DNA of 56,073 nucleotides from Actinomycetota bacterium (GTDB lineage Bacteria > Actinomycetota > Actinomycetes > Mycobacteriales > Pseudonocardiaceae): the NCBI GenBank assembly GCA_021324675.1, contig JAJPIR010000289.1, positions 1 through 56,073 of the forward strand, given 5' to 3'. The notes under the pieces were generated by a model, which saw only the letters and a program-made list of their open reading frames with translations, searched no databases and had not been told where the DNA came from. The translations under genes and the position numbers were made by a program. The stretch's first letter is position 1. Each line of letters opens with the position of its first letter. Of the stretch, positions 8,506 to 17,618 are shown in pieces.

Positions 8506-9444
8506 TCAGGAGGTGACGGGCTGGGCCGGGCGCTGGAACAGCTGCCGGCGAGCCTTCGACCCTTCTGGGGTGCCCTCGGAGCGCACCACCTCACCGGTCT
8601 CCACCACCTGCTTGAACCGGCGCAGATCGTCACGGATTTGCTGGTCAGGAGCCTCACCGAAAAGCTTGGCCACGGTGTGCCCGAGCTTGCCGGCGGGCGG
8701 TCGGTAAGTCAGGTGGACGCGGACTTCGGTGCCCCGGTTTCCTGGGGCTGGGCGGAACTCGACCCGGCCCGCGTTCTCGACGGTCGCATCGCCTACTGAC
8801 TGCCACGCGATGAACTCGTTGATCCGCTCGTCGGTGACTTCGGCCTCCCACTCGACCTCAGCACCCGCCGGCGCGCTTGCCCGCCAGCGTGAGCGGCCAC
8901 CGCCCAACGGCTCCACGGACTGCAGATGTGCCATGAACCGCGGGAGATTCTCGAAGTTCTGCCAGTACGCGAAGACCTCATTCACCGAGCGGTTGACGGT
9001 GATACCGGCTTTGGCGTCAACACTGCTCATCGCTTTTCCTGCTTCCCCGTTCTGGGCGCCGTTCCGGCTGACACGCGTCGCGGCGACCACATCGGCCACG
9101 GTCACCCCCACCACCGCGGCCGCGGCTATGGCGGCCCGGCTCCGCCTGACCGGATCGCGCCTCGGACTGGCCAGCACGGCTGCGAGCATGCTGAGGTCCA
9201 ACATGTCCCCGGCTACCCGAGCCCACAGCCACAGGTCGGCCCGGCGCCTCGACTCGATCCCAACGCCCGCCGCGAATTCTCTGGCCCCACCCAGCCAGCG
9301 CATCACCACGCGGCTCATCGCGTGGTCATCGGCGCCAACCAGCCGATTCACCGCCCCCGGCGCCAGCAGTTGCGCGGTGCCCAGGCCCAAGCTGAACAAG
9401 CCAAGCCCATCCACCAGCTGGCTCGTGCTGTCGCTCTTACCCAC
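8506..9444 (-). CDS. SRPBCC (polyketide cyclase-like) membrane protein
   Basis: Two parts. Residues 1-130 contain hydrophobic segments (LGLFSLGLGTAQLLAPGAV; AAIAAAAVVGVTVADVVAA), a membrane region like the DUF4267-type segment found in similar actinobacterial proteins. Residues 140-285 form a START/SRPBCC domain: ITVNRSVNEVFAYWQNFENL, the characteristic opening, then WEAEVTDERINEFIAWQSV and a strand pattern ending in HLTYRPPAGKLGHTVAKLFG. Such domains bind a hydrophobic ligand in a deep cavity. It precedes the alcohol dehydrogenase in the same direction. The ligand is unknown. Confidence 0.85.
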   Translation of the reverse strand: MGKSDSTSQLVDGLGLFSLGLGTAQLLAPGAVNRLVGADDHAMSRVVMRWLGGAREFAAGVGIESRRRADLWLWARVAGDMLDLSMLAAVLASPRRDPVRRSRAAIAAAAVVGVTVADVVAATRVSRNGAQNGEAGKAMSSVDAKAGITVNRSVNEVFAYWQNFENLPRFMAHLQSVEPLGGGRSRWRASAPAGAEVEWEAEVTDERINEFIAWQSVGDATVENAGRVEFRPAPGNRGTEVRVHLTYRPPAGKLGHTVAKLFGEAPDQQIRDDLRRFKQVVETGEVVRSEGTPEGSKARRQLFQRPAQPVTS

Positions 9445-9564
9445 GTTTGCTCCCCCCTTGCGGGTTGTTTTCGATCGTCACCCGCCCAGGGTGCGTGGGG
9501 GCAAAGACAGCCGCACCGACACGCCAGAACCATGCGGGAGCATTGATTCGTCCTGCCAGGGCAC

Positions 9565-9604
9565 CCCGGCTGGTGCGCCACCTTGGTGTGGCGCACCAGC
9601 CGGG
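9565..9604 (-). terminator. Strong hairpin terminator after the DJ-1/PfpI gene
   Basis: A perfect 17-bp GC-rich stem (9565-9581 with 9588-9604) and a 6-base loop, lying 36 bases past the stop of the minus-strand gene at 9640 and about 120 bases before the next start. No long U-tract follows, as is common in high-GC actinobacteria. Confidence 0.75.
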
Positions 9605-9639
9605 CTGAGCAGCAGCGTCTTGCTGGATTACTCCTCTCG

Positions 9640-10203
9640 TCAACCCCCGGTTGGCTGCCGGACGAGGGCGAACTGCTCCACGATCGCCGCACAGAAAGCC
9701 GGCAGGTCGTTGGGTCCACGGCTGGTGATGAACTGACCGTCGACGACGACCTGCTCGTCAACCCAGTCAGCGCCAGCGTTGCGCAGGTCGGTCTGCAAGC
9801 TCGGCCACGAGGTCATCCGGCGCCCCCGCGTTGCGCCAGCCTCCAGCAGCGTCCATGGACCGTGGCAGATCGCCGCGATTGGCTTGCCGGTCGACACGAA
9901 CTCCTTGACGAAGTTGACCGCGTCACGGTTGATCCGCAGGTTGTCTGGGTTAACGGTGCCCCCTGGTAGCAGCAGCGCGTCATAGTCGTCCACCGAGGCG
10001 TCCGAAACCTCTAAGTCAACCGGGAACGTTCCGGCGGAGACCAGGTCGAACTGGCGGGCCTGGATCTCTCCCGGATGGATGGACAGCAACTCGGAAGTAG
10101 CGCCCGCGCCGTACAGCGCCCCACGTGGTTGCTCGAGCTCTATCCGCTCGACCCCGTCAGTCGCCAAGATCGCAATCCGCTTGCCCTGCAATTCCCTCAC
10201 CAT
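9640..10203 (-). CDS. DJ-1/PfpI family protein
   Basis: A class I glutamine amidotransferase-like fold of the PfpI/DJ-1 type. The nucleophile elbow is AAICHGPWTLL with Cys113 and His114, and the acidic partner sits in the N-terminal region (Glu23 in IELEQPRGAL). LLLPGGTVNPDNLR is the usual loop binding the oxyanion site. At 187 residues it matches PfpI-type peptidase/deglycase members, which are reported to repair or remove glycated and misfolded protein. Start at ATG 10203; the upstream side is non-coding. A second, frameshifted member of a different DJ-1 branch is at 19570. Its actual enzyme activity cannot be told from sequence. Confidence 0.9.
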   Translation of the reverse strand: MVRELQGKRIAILATDGVERIELEQPRGALYGAGATSELLSIHPGEIQARQFDLVSAGTFPVDLEVSDASVDDYDALLLPGGTVNPDNLRINRDAVNFVKEFVSTGKPIAAICHGPWTLLEAGATRGRRMTSWPSLQTDLRNAGADWVDEQVVVDGQFITSRGPNDLPAFCAAIVEQFALVRQPTGG

Positions 10204-10640
10204 ATCAATCCTCTCGTGATCCCGTCCTCAAGCTGCAGCAGCTAGGCGCCGCATGCGCTGGTCCACGCTGCCGGGAATTGCGATGAGCGCGCGACGCTCT
10301 GCTAGAGCGAACAATCGCGTTGAAATCTGGCCCGTCAGACCAGCCGTGTCCGGGTGGGCCCGCGGCTCGACCTGTGGCGCGCAATGCGGTGTGGGATTTG
10401 GCCTTCGTGGACCGATGCGGATACGGCACGCCTCGGCCACAGTGAAGCTGATCATTCGGCGTCGGTGAGAAGGGGAACAGAGGGGCCCGCCGGCAGAGGT
10501 GCCCGGCGGCCCAGTGGCGGCGGGTCAGGCGTGGCGCCCCGCCGCTCCTCCGACTTGACCTCTCCTATATCGGGCGAGGCAGGATGGTCGGGAGGGACCG
10601 GTGGGAGGCGGCGAATGACTCGTGGAGCACGGGAATGAAA
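10204..10640. other. Non-coding stretch upstream of DJ-1/PfpI
   Basis: No supported gene. It contains the promoter side of the minus-strand DJ-1 gene. Frames on both strands are Arg/Ser/Gly-rich without motifs. A copy of the inverted-repeat element follows at 10641. Confidence 0.4.
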
Positions 10641-10674
10641 GCCCGCACCGCAGTCTGGATGCAGGACTGCGGGC
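10641..10674. repeat. Diverged copy of the GCAGTCTGGATGCA hairpin element
   Basis: GCCCGCA at 10641-10647 pairs with TGCGGGC at 10668-10674, and inside them CGCAGTC pairs with GACTGCG around the same TGGATGCA core as the element at 2418. It has one extra G relative to that copy. It lies 14 bases beyond the stop of the minus-strand RidA gene, so it may act as its terminator. Confidence 0.65.
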
Positions 10675-10687
10675 TTCGACGCGGGAG

Positions 10688-11068
10688 CTACTCTAGGACA
10701 GCAAGAGCCTCTACCTCGACGAGGAAATCTGGCGGCAGTTGAGTATAAACTGTCGTGCGAGCGGGGTATGGTTCTGTCAGGAATTCACTCAAGACGGCGT
10801 TCATCTCCCTGAAATGACCTTCTTCAGTCAAGTAGACGTGGATCATCACCGTATCGGAGAAAGATGCCCCGGCCTGCTTGAGAAGGTCTTGTACGTTTGT
10901 CATTGCCTGGCGCAGCTGCTCGTGGATCCCGTCGCAGAGGATGCCAGAGCGAGGGTCAGCTCCTACTTGCCCGCCAATCGCAATAATATTTCCGCGGCGG
11001 ATAGCCGGCGACTGTGGCCCGACCGTACCCACAGCGCCCTCAATTGAGATAGCAGTAGAGTTCACCAC
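10688..11068 (-). CDS. RidA/YjgF family enamine-imine deaminase
   Basis: A RidA-family protein of 126 residues. These hydrolyse reactive enamine/imine intermediates such as 2-aminoacrylate. Seen here: a G-rich opening strand (NIIAIGGQVGADP), the helix EQLRQAMTNVQDLLKQAG, HVYLTEEGHFREMN, and the key Arg in YPARTTVYTQLPPDFLVEVEAL, where Arg binds the substrate carboxylate and the following Glu is conserved. The frame stays open further upstream, but the start GTG 11068 (or the next GTG, 11065) is chosen because AGGAAGGGAA lies just before it and the protein begins in the usual place. The extra Cys in the middle loop is a Cys-Asp step not diagnostic of a subgroup. Confidence 0.88.
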   Translation of the reverse strand: MVNSTAISIEGAVGTVGPQSPAIRRGNIIAIGGQVGADPRSGILCDGIHEQLRQAMTNVQDLLKQAGASFSDTVMIHVYLTEEGHFREMNAVLSEFLTEPYPARTTVYTQLPPDFLVEVEALAVLE

Positions 11069-11237
11069 CTGTTCCCTTCCTTCTTGATGCTGTTTATGCT
11101 TGGCCTCCCGCCGCTGATCACGCGGGAGTAGCCCATTCTGCATCGCGCTTGGTCCTGGAATCCTTAGCCTGACAGCGTGAACCGAATGGCCAGGTTCGTG
11201 CTGCCAGAGCGAGGGAGACGGGTAGCCGATACAATCG

Positions 11238-11903
11238 TCACGGAGTACCTGGCCGCGGCCATGCCGCGCTTCCCGCTCCGGGCCTAGCCGGAGCGCTGAC
11301 GTCGCTTGACTGCGCCAGACGGCGCAACCGTAATGCCGCAGCCAGCAGCAAAACGCCCGAGACCAGTGCGTAGACGCCGAGCACGAAGGTGAGCGCAAGC
11401 GCGCCGGAAAGTGGCCAAATCAAGATCACGATACCGGCGATGATGCCGAACAGCCCCGCAAGGGCCAAAAAGACCTCTCCGCGGATAAGCCGTCTCAACC
11501 GCACGGCGATCATGATCTCGACGACACCGACACCAATCAGAAGGATAGCCGCCACGATTGTCAACACGAGGACAGTAATGGCCGGCATTAACACGGTAAC
11601 CACCGCGGCAGCGATTGCGAGCAGCCCGGCGAGAAGGGATGGGACCCAGTCATGCCAGTGCGCGTGAGCCCTCCCCTGCCGGAAGGCGCTGACCAGTAGA
11701 GATATTCCGTCGAGCAAAGCCCACGCCCCGAACAAGAGCGCTAGAACGAGGAGCGTGATACCCGGCCAGAGTAATGCGACGATCCCGAACAAGATCGCCA
11801 GCGTGCCGCGCAGCGCCATGAGGGGCCACATTTTCTTCGGGTCGAGATAGACGACAAACCCAGTCGCGGTTGCCCCGCGAGTTGTTCCATCCCGGTTGAA
11901 CAC
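11238..11903 (-). CDS. HdeD/DUF308 family membrane protein
   Basis: Six hydrophobic helices in two related halves, with the repeated signature of DUF308: RGTLAILFGIVALLWPGITL followed by LLFGAWALLDGISLLVSAF. The second half repeats the pattern (LALAGLFGIIAGIVILIWPL). HdeD of enterobacteria protects against acid; for actinobacterial members the role is unknown. The last 20 residues are Pro/Ala-rich. A paralogue in the same orientation lies at 27013-27648. Start ATG 11903 is preceded by AAGGAG. Upstream is the HtrA gene, about 80 bases away. Confidence 0.88.
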   Translation of the reverse strand: MFNRDGTTRGATATGFVVYLDPKKMWPLMALRGTLAILFGIVALLWPGITLLVLALLFGAWALLDGISLLVSAFRQGRAHAHWHDWVPSLLAGLLAIAAAVVTVLMPAITVLVLTIVAAILLIGVGVVEIMIAVRLRRLIRGEVFLALAGLFGIIAGIVILIWPLSGALALTFVLGVYALVSGVLLLAAALRLRRLAQSSDVSAPARPGAGSAAWPRPGTP

Positions 11904-11985
11904 GGTGCGCTCCTTGCGGATTGGGATCGAGGAATGAAATTGGTGAGAGGGGCGGGCGGTCCATGTCTGATGTCTCAGACAGCAG

Positions 11986-13203
11986 TCAGCTGGCGGGTAA
12001 CTCGCCGAGGGTGAGCGTGACGGTCTGAGCTTCCCCGGGTGGTCGCAGGAAAGTGATGCGCACGGTGTCGCCGGGTTTATGCTGGCCGAGCATTTCTTGC
12101 AGCTGCTGGGCGGTGGCGACTGGGGTGTCGTCCACCTTGATCATCACGTCGCCGTTGCGCAATCCCGCCTTGGCCGCCGGGCTGTCCGGCGTCACCCCGA
12201 GGATGCCGACCCCGACCGGCTTACCCGTGCCGTCGGTCACCGTGCTGATCGACACTCCGAGTGCTGCCCGCCGTGAATTGACCACCCGCCCGTTGGCCAC
12301 GATTTGAGACGCCAGGTCGGTCGCAGTGTCGCTGGGGATCGCGAAGCCGATGCCGGGGGCGCTCCCACCAAACTCCGGATTAACCGCCGCGAGTGTCGGG
12401 ATTCCGACGACCTCGCTGTTGAGATTGACCAGGGCCCCGCCGCTGTTGCCGGGGTTGATCGGAGCGCTGGTCTGGATGACCTGTCTGAGCACTGCGCCGG
12501 GCTGGTCGCCGCTAGGCGGCTCCTGGACAGTACGGCCGAGGGCGGACACGAGGCCGTTGGTCACCGTCGCGTCCAGCCCCAGCGGGTTACCCATGGCGAG
12601 CACGATGTCTCCCACCTCGAGTGTGGACGAGTGACCGAACTTCGCCGGCTTCAGTGGGGGCGCATCCTGTATCCGGATCACCGCGATGTCATCAGGCGGG
12701 TAGGAAGCCACCAGGGTGGCCGGATACGTACGGGTACCGGTTGACGGGCGGACCTCGAAAGAAGCGGACTTGCCGACCACATGGGCGTTGGTGACGACAT
12801 CGCCCTTGTCATCGAAAATCACCCCGGATCCCAACCCGGTCGGGCTGACAATCTCCACAATGGACGACAGGGTCCGGTGGACCACCTGGGTGAAACTTTG
12901 CTCCAGTGCCTGTGCGCTTGCTCCATCACTGGACCGCGGAATGATGCCATCGGTAGTCGAGCTGCCGCAGTCGACGGCCGTCAGCAGCACTAGCACTAGA
13001 GTGGCTAATGTGACGAGGGTGGCCAGGACGCGCTGACGGGGCGTCGCAGCCTTTCCTAGAGCCAGGCGCCGGTGGTTACCGAAGGCACCACGCACGCCGA
13101 CCACCTCCAACCCTTGCCGGCGATCGTGAGGTGACGAGCTTGCCAACGCCTGGCAGTGCGCCACTTCGGCCTGAGCGGTGCAAATCTCCGTAAGACTTTT
13201 CAT
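11986..13203 (-). CDS. HtrA/DegP-type serine protease with PDZ domain
   Basis: A membrane-anchored trypsin-like protease for envelope quality control. From ATG 13203 a cytoplasmic lead of about 58 residues is followed by one membrane helix (VLATLVTLATLVLVLLTAV). The protease domain carries the triad His141 (VVTNAHVVG), Asp172 (DDIAVIRI) and Ser254 (INPGNSGGAL). A C-terminal PDZ domain starts with LGVSISTVTDGTGKPVGVGI and contains SPAAKAGLRNGDVMIKV. The frame is open to 13365, but that would overlap the divergent whiB gene, so the inner ATG is preferred. A Cys at residue 79, right after the helix, is not in a normal lipobox. Confidence 0.9.
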   Translation of the reverse strand: MKSLTEICTAQAEVAHCQALASSSPHDRRQGLEVVGVRGAFGNHRRLALGKAATPRQRVLATLVTLATLVLVLLTAVDCGSSTTDGIIPRSSDGASAQALEQSFTQVVHRTLSSIVEIVSPTGLGSGVIFDDKGDVVTNAHVVGKSASFEVRPSTGTRTYPATLVASYPPDDIAVIRIQDAPPLKPAKFGHSSTLEVGDIVLAMGNPLGLDATVTNGLVSALGRTVQEPPSGDQPGAVLRQVIQTSAPINPGNSGGALVNLNSEVVGIPTLAAVNPEFGGSAPGIGFAIPSDTATDLASQIVANGRVVNSRRAALGVSISTVTDGTGKPVGVGILGVTPDSPAAKAGLRNGDVMIKVDDTPVATAQQLQEMLGQHKPGDTVRITFLRPPGEAQTVTLTLGELPAS

Positions 13204-13304
13204 CCGCTGGAGCAAGTGCGCTGTCCTGGTGGGCCGATCTGGCGAATCACTATTCGCGCTACGGGGACCAGGATGGCCAACCGCTACTGTTGCACCATCG
13301 GTCG

Positions 13305-13655
13305 ATGACTGGATGGGTCGAGAAGGCCGCATGCCGCCAGTTCGATCCCGAGCTTTTCTTTCCACTGGGATCTGGGCCAGCCGCCGCTCGCCAGGCGGCG
13401 CGAGCCAAGGCGGTCTGCGCCTGCTGCCAGGTCTCAGCGCAATGCCTGGGATGGGCGCTGCGACATCGTGAGGTTGACGGGATCTGGGGTGGCCTGGACG
13501 CAGAGGAACGGCGCGCGTTGAACACCCAACGAGAGGTCTCCAACATTGCCCGCTTAGTGAGTGCGACTGACTCTGGAGAACCCGTCAGCTTCCCCGGTTC
13601 TCACCGATCTCGTCTGCGATCGGATGGCCGGGAACATCCTTATCGTACTGGCTAA
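13305..13655 (+). CDS. WhiB-family [4Fe-4S] transcription regulator
   Basis: WhiB-like protein, a cluster-binding regulator that partners the sigma factor. The four cluster cysteines are Cys10, Cys38, Cys41 and Cys47 with the invariant spacing C-x2-C-x5-C; there is one additional Cys40. The glycine-rich beta-turn GIWGG lies at 59-63, followed by the basic helix. ATG 13305 puts the first cysteine at residue 10, as in relatives; TTG 13290 is a poorer alternative. The C-terminal 35 residues are not typical and overlap the 3' end of the DUF2795 gene on the other strand. It is divergent from the HtrA gene, so one intergenic region may control both. Confidence 0.93.
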   Translation: MTGWVEKAACRQFDPELFFPLGSGPAAARQAARAKAVCACCQVSAQCLGWALRHREVDGIWGGLDAEERRALNTQREVSNIARLVSATDSGEPVSFPGSHRSRLRSDGREHPYRTG

Positions 13656-13905
13656 GCCCGGGCTTTGTATGCATGCGGCGCTGCGCTGCCTCATCAGCAG
13701 GGGATCGGTCTTGCTGAAGCGGAACAGCCCGCAGCAGCTCATTGAAGCTGGAATAAGTGACCGGTGGCACCGCCTTGAGGGCACGCACCGTGTCCTCGTC
13801 GGCACCGGCCTGGTCGGCACAGCGCACCAACTCCGTTTTCTCCGCCGGGAAATCTACATCTACCAGAGCGCGGCGGAGCCGCTCGACATCCGTGGCCGCC
13901 ATCAC
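13585..13905 (-). CDS. DUF2795 family protein
   Basis: A small protein of 106 residues matching the DUF2795 pattern: LRRALVDVDFPAEKTELVRC, then AGADEDTVRALKAVPPVTY and a helix with FNELLRAVP. Function is unknown; similar proteins are common near stress genes of actinobacteria. The last 40 residues are hydrophilic (QYDKDVPGHPIADEIG). Its 3' end overlaps that of whiB on the other strand by 71 bases, which is odd for two complete genes and suggests that one of the tails is longer than native. The start MMAAT has an upstream AGGTGAT that could bind the ribosome. Confidence 0.75.
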   Translation of the reverse strand: MMAATDVERLRRALVDVDFPAEKTELVRCADQAGADEDTVRALKAVPPVTYSSFNELLRAVPLQQDRSPADEAAQRRMHTKPGLSQYDKDVPGHPIADEIGENRGS

Positions 13906-14338
13906 CTATCACCTCCGCCAAATTCAGTACCCAGGCAAGCACGCGTCAAACGATGGGCAGATTTTTGCTCCAGCACCGACCCGGCCATGCGAGATTGCCG
14001 TGAAGGATCGGCATCTCTCAATCAGGCTGCTCTCCTGGGACGAGCCAATGCACCCAGCATGGTGCCGTCAGGCCGGTGCCTGCACACACCGGCGCCCTGC
14101 AACATCATGCGGTCCGGACAGTAAGAGGGCAGCAAATGTGTGGCAGACCACAGGGCGCCAAGATTGTGCACCTGGATGCATATTCGACGCTTCGCCCTAT
14201 TCCGGTGCGCAACCTGATCGACATATCGGCCCGGCAGGTCACGACAGGGGTTGTTGATTCGCCGCCGACGACCCCACGGTTAATCAGGCTCAGAAGTAAC
14301 ACGGGAAATAGCGAAGCCATGGATACGGAAGAAAAGAT
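13906..14338. other. Non-coding or weakly coding stretch before the AI-2E gene
   Basis: No motif-bearing gene. A plus-strand frame from about 14076 ends with a TGA overlapping the AI-2E start (ATGA), with KIVHLDAYSTLRPIPVRNLI inside it; that could be a small leader or chance. The left part holds the promoter side of the DUF2795 gene. Confidence 0.35.
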
Positions 14339-15529
14339 ATGAAGATGCCATCGCCGTCCGATGGCGGCTCCGCCGCACGCGCAACGGTGCCGCCCGTCGT
14401 GAGCAACACGTCCCCCACCGGCCGTCCGGGACTCGTGACCGAGACCGATGGAGCCGGCGCAACCATCGCGGACAGGGATGCCGAGTTCGACCAGCCGGCT
14501 AGGCCGCCCAGCCGTCAATCTCCGTTCCGGATCGCGGTGGCGGCGACCGCGGGCGTCGCAGTCGTCGCCGGATTCGTCGAGCTGATCCTGCTCGCGGGGC
14601 ATGCACTGCTACTCATCGGGCTGGCGCTGTTCACCGCAATTGGCCTCGAGCCGGCCGTGGCCTGGCTCGTTCGGCATGGACTGTCCCGGCGTGTTTCGGT
14701 GGCGCTGGTCTGTCTGGGTTCCATTGGTCTGTTTTTCGGTTTCCTGGCCGCGGTGATCCCGCCACTCATTGCTCAGGGAGCGGCATTCGTCTCACGGGCC
14801 CCCGCCTACCTGCAGATGTTACAAAACCCCCACTCCGCCCTCGGGCGACTTTATGAGCGGTTACACCTCCAGCAGGCATTCGCCGATCTGTTCGGTGGTG
14901 GATCGTCACGCATCGTCAACGGGGTGGTCGGCGCGGGAACGATCGTATTCAATGCGGTAACCAGCGTCGTCGCGGTAATTGTCTTGACGGTGTATTTCCT
15001 CGCCTCCTTTCCTCAGCTCCGGAACACGATGTACCGGCTGGTACCTCGATCCCGAAGGCCCAGAGCGATCACCATTGGCGACCGGATCATCGCGCAAGTC
15101 GGCGCCTACGTGATAGGCAACGTCATCGTCTCGCTGATCGCCGGCGCCTTGACCTTCATCTGGCTCCTGATCTTCGGAGTGCCTTACCCGGTGCTGCTGT
15201 CGATCATGGTCGCATTGCTGGACCTCGTGCCCGTCGTCGGGTCCACCATCGCCGGGATCATCGTGTGCCTGGTCGCGCTCACGGTCTCGGTGCCGGTAGC
15301 CCTCGCCACCGCCGGGTTCTACATCTTCTATCGATTCCTGGAGGACTACCTGCTATTTCCGAAGATCATCGGTAGAACGGTCGAAATACCATCGGTGGTC
15401 ACGGTCGTGGCAGTACTGCTCGGCGGAGTGACCTTCGGAATCGTCGGTGCCCTGGTGGCCATTCCGGTTGCGGCGGCCACCATGCTCATCCTGCAGGAGG
15501 TGGTCCTGCCCCGGCTGAACCAAACCTGA
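14339..15529 (+). CDS. AI-2E family transporter (PerM/UPF0118)
   Basis: An integral membrane protein with about eight helices, arranged as in the AI-2E exporter family. After a hydrophilic lead of about 60 residues come paired helices (VAVVAGFVELILLAGHALLL; LLIGLALFTAIGLEPAVAWL), a long soluble middle with PAYLQMLQNPHSALGRLYER, then a cluster of helices containing FGVPYPVLLSIMVALLDLVP and VGSTIAGIIVCLVALTVSV. The final signature YLLFPKIIGRTVEIP is diagnostic. Start ATG 14339 has GGAAGA upstream. Substrates of this family are varied; nothing here fixes one. It is followed by a broken amino acid permease gene. Confidence 0.92.
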   Translation: MKMPSPSDGGSAARATVPPVVSNTSPTGRPGLVTETDGAGATIADRDAEFDQPARPPSRQSPFRIAVAATAGVAVVAGFVELILLAGHALLLIGLALFTAIGLEPAVAWLVRHGLSRRVSVALVCLGSIGLFFGFLAAVIPPLIAQGAAFVSRAPAYLQMLQNPHSALGRLYERLHLQQAFADLFGGGSSRIVNGVVGAGTIVFNAVTSVVAVIVLTVYFLASFPQLRNTMYRLVPRSRRPRAITIGDRIIAQVGAYVIGNVIVSLIAGALTFIWLLIFGVPYPVLLSIMVALLDLVPVVGSTIAGIIVCLVALTVSVPVALATAGFYIFYRFLEDYLLFPKIIGRTVEIPSVVTVVAVLLGGVTFGIVGALVAIPVAAATMLILQEVVLPRLNQT

Positions 15530-15588
15530 CCATCGTCCAATCCCTGCGGCACGATTGACCCACAACGCTCGACAAGGGGATTGATCTG

Positions 15589-16868
15589 GTGGTCACAGCC
15601 GCGCCCGAGCAGCGGCGCCATCCGATAGGTGAGTGGTTGCTGGAGGGGCTGGCGGCCCACTCGACCCGGCATCACGGCCCGCACGCGCAGCCTGCTACGG
15701 AGCACCGCAGACATCCGTGGTGGAAGGTCATGTGCCTCACCGGTGTCGACTACTTCTCCACCCTGGGCTATCAGCCGGAATCGCAGCGCTGGCTGCTGGG
15801 GTCCTCTCACCGGTGGCCACATTGGTGCTCGTGGCCGTGACGTCGGCCGGTGCACTACCTGTCTACCGTCACGTGGCTACGGAAAGCCCGCACGGCGAAG
15901 GCTCGATCGCCATGCTGGAACGGTTGCTCCCGCGGTGGCGGGGCAAGCTGTTCGTCCTGGTATTGCTGGGGTTCGCCGCCACCGATTTCATGATCACCAT
16001 GACCCTGTCGGCTGCCGATGCAACGGCCCACCTGGTACAGAATCCGTCGTGCCCGAGGCGGTGCACGGGCACGACGTGGGAATCACCCTGATGCTGCTGG
16101 CCTTGCTGGGCCCACGCCAATGTCGACGCTCAGGGCGGCGTCTATGCCACGGGTGTCCTGGTGCTGATTACTTCCGCGGCCATCGCGGTCACCCTGTTGG
16201 TTTATCACCGCCGGCCGCCGCAGTACCGTGGTTTTCGCGGCGATTGCGGCAGTATTTATCTACATTACCATCGCCAATATCATCGAACGTCCCGAAGGCG
16301 TCAAGATCGCCGCCTACTTCATCGTCGGGATCATCGTCGTATCGTTTCCTTCGCGCTTCATCCGGGCATTCGAACTGCGCGTCACCGCGGTGTCCCTGGA
16401 TCAGACCGCCGCGCGACTTATCAGGGACGCCGGGCCGGGCTCGGTTCGCATCGTGGCCAATGAGCCGGATGCTTGCGATGTCACCGAGTACCGGCAAAAA
16501 GGGCCGAAGAACTGGAACACCACCACATCCCGGACCCGATCGGATCGTCTTTCTGGAGATCAGCGTCACCGATCCATTCGAGTTTGAAACCGACCTGTAC
16601 GTCTCGGGTGCCTATTGTGAAGACTATCGCGTCCTGCGCGTGGCAAGCCCTGCTGTGGCGAACGCCATCGCTGCTTTGCTCCTGCGCATCCGGGACAGCA
16701 CCGGTACCCCGCCGCACATCTACTTCGACTGGACTGAGGGCAACCCGGTAGTGAACCTACTGCGCTACCTGTTCTCTGGAGTCGGCGAAGTCGCCCCCGT
16801 CACCCGAGAAATTCTTCGTCGAAGCCGAACCCGTTCGGGACCGGCGACCGGTCGTCCAGGTCGCCTGA
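15589..16868 (+). pseudogene. APC-type amino acid permease, multiply broken
   Basis: Pieces of one transporter are spread over all three plus frames in the right order. First [20 protein letters not shown] (to about 15775); then [20 protein letters not shown] through [20 protein letters not shown]; then [20 protein letters not shown]; then DAQGGVYATGVLVLITSAA; then FIYITIANIIERPEGVKIAA through ANEPDACDVTEYR; then RIVFLEISVTDPFEFE and PHIYFDWTEGNPVVNLLRYL with VGEVAPVTREIL; ending EAEPVRDRRPVVQVA at TGA 16868. Relatives are about 650 residues; here about 425 codons remain, with roughly 200 missing after [11 protein letters not shown] (near 16105), plus at least five frame changes. GTG 15589 was the probable start. 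This cannot be sequencing error alone; it is a decayed gene. Confidence 0.85.
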
Positions 16869-16885
16869 AAGCCCCCACACGACTG

Positions 16886-17470
16886 TCAGGGCTCGACGAC
16901 GGGGACAGGCACGAGATGCTCGGCGATAAACCACACCTGCATCTCGTGGGTGCGTAACACGTCGCTCATCAGCAGGTCGTTGGTCCCGTCGTCGCGCGTC
17001 TCGGCTGTGGTGGTGATGGCGTCACGCACCTTGGAGATGAGGATTTCGTGTGCTTCCAGCAGCCGCGACAGCATGGCCGGCACTTCCTCGACGCCGTCCG
17101 GTGCCCGGGGCACCGTGGTCATTTCGGCGGCGTGTCGTGGATCCCCGACCGCGACAGCACCAAGAGTCTGGATCCGCTCGGCAATCATGTCGATGAGCTT
17201 CAGCTGTTCCTCCGCGTGTTTATCCAGGAGCAGATGCAACTGGTAGAAAGTATGTCCGCGCACCAGCCAGTGATGCTTTTTGTACAGCGCATAGAGGATC
17301 GCGCTGTCCGCGAGAATCGGGTTGAGTAGCTGCGCGCTTTGCGCCCGGGCTTCATGCGACAAAGCGATGGGGAGCGACCGTAACGCGCCGAATTTTTGGA
17401 TCTCCGACCCGTTATGGTGTAGTCGTGGTTGGCTGTTGTCGTAATGCTTGGCGTGCACGTCCGTGCTCAT
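16886..17470 (-). CDS. dps: Dps-family DNA-protecting ferritin-like protein
   Basis: A four-helix ferritin-like protein that stores iron, removes peroxide and shields DNA in starved cells. The ferroxidase site spans two subunits and is visible as HHWLVRGHTFYQLHLLLDKH followed by AEEQLKLIDMIAERI, giving the His, Asp and Glu ligands. The next segment GAVAVGDPRHAAEMTTVPRA is the usual loop before helix 3. At 194 residues it has an N-terminal extension of about 35 with His and Asn residues, possibly for DNA binding, and a helix ending EMQVWFIAEHLV. It stands alone between a dead permease and the WD40 fragment. Confidence 0.92.
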   Translation of the reverse strand: MSTDVHAKHYDNSQPRLHHNGSEIQKFGALRSLPIALSHEARAQSAQLLNPILADSAILYALYKKHHWLVRGHTFYQLHLLLDKHAEEQLKLIDMIAERIQTLGAVAVGDPRHAAEMTTVPRAPDGVEEVPAMLSRLLEAHEILISKVRDAITTTAETRDDGTNDLLMSDVLRTHEMQVWFIAEHLVPVPVVEP

Positions 17471-17618
17471 CGCTATCAGTCCTCACACATCTACATCCCG
17501 GGCCGTCAGGTCGGTCCGCTGGCAACCCTGACTGTGCTTGCCAGCTGGTAGCGATACACGGCCCTCAGAGGTCGAGGTTCAGCCCGCCGGTTGGACCCCA
17601 CGGGTGAAAACAGCAGAT

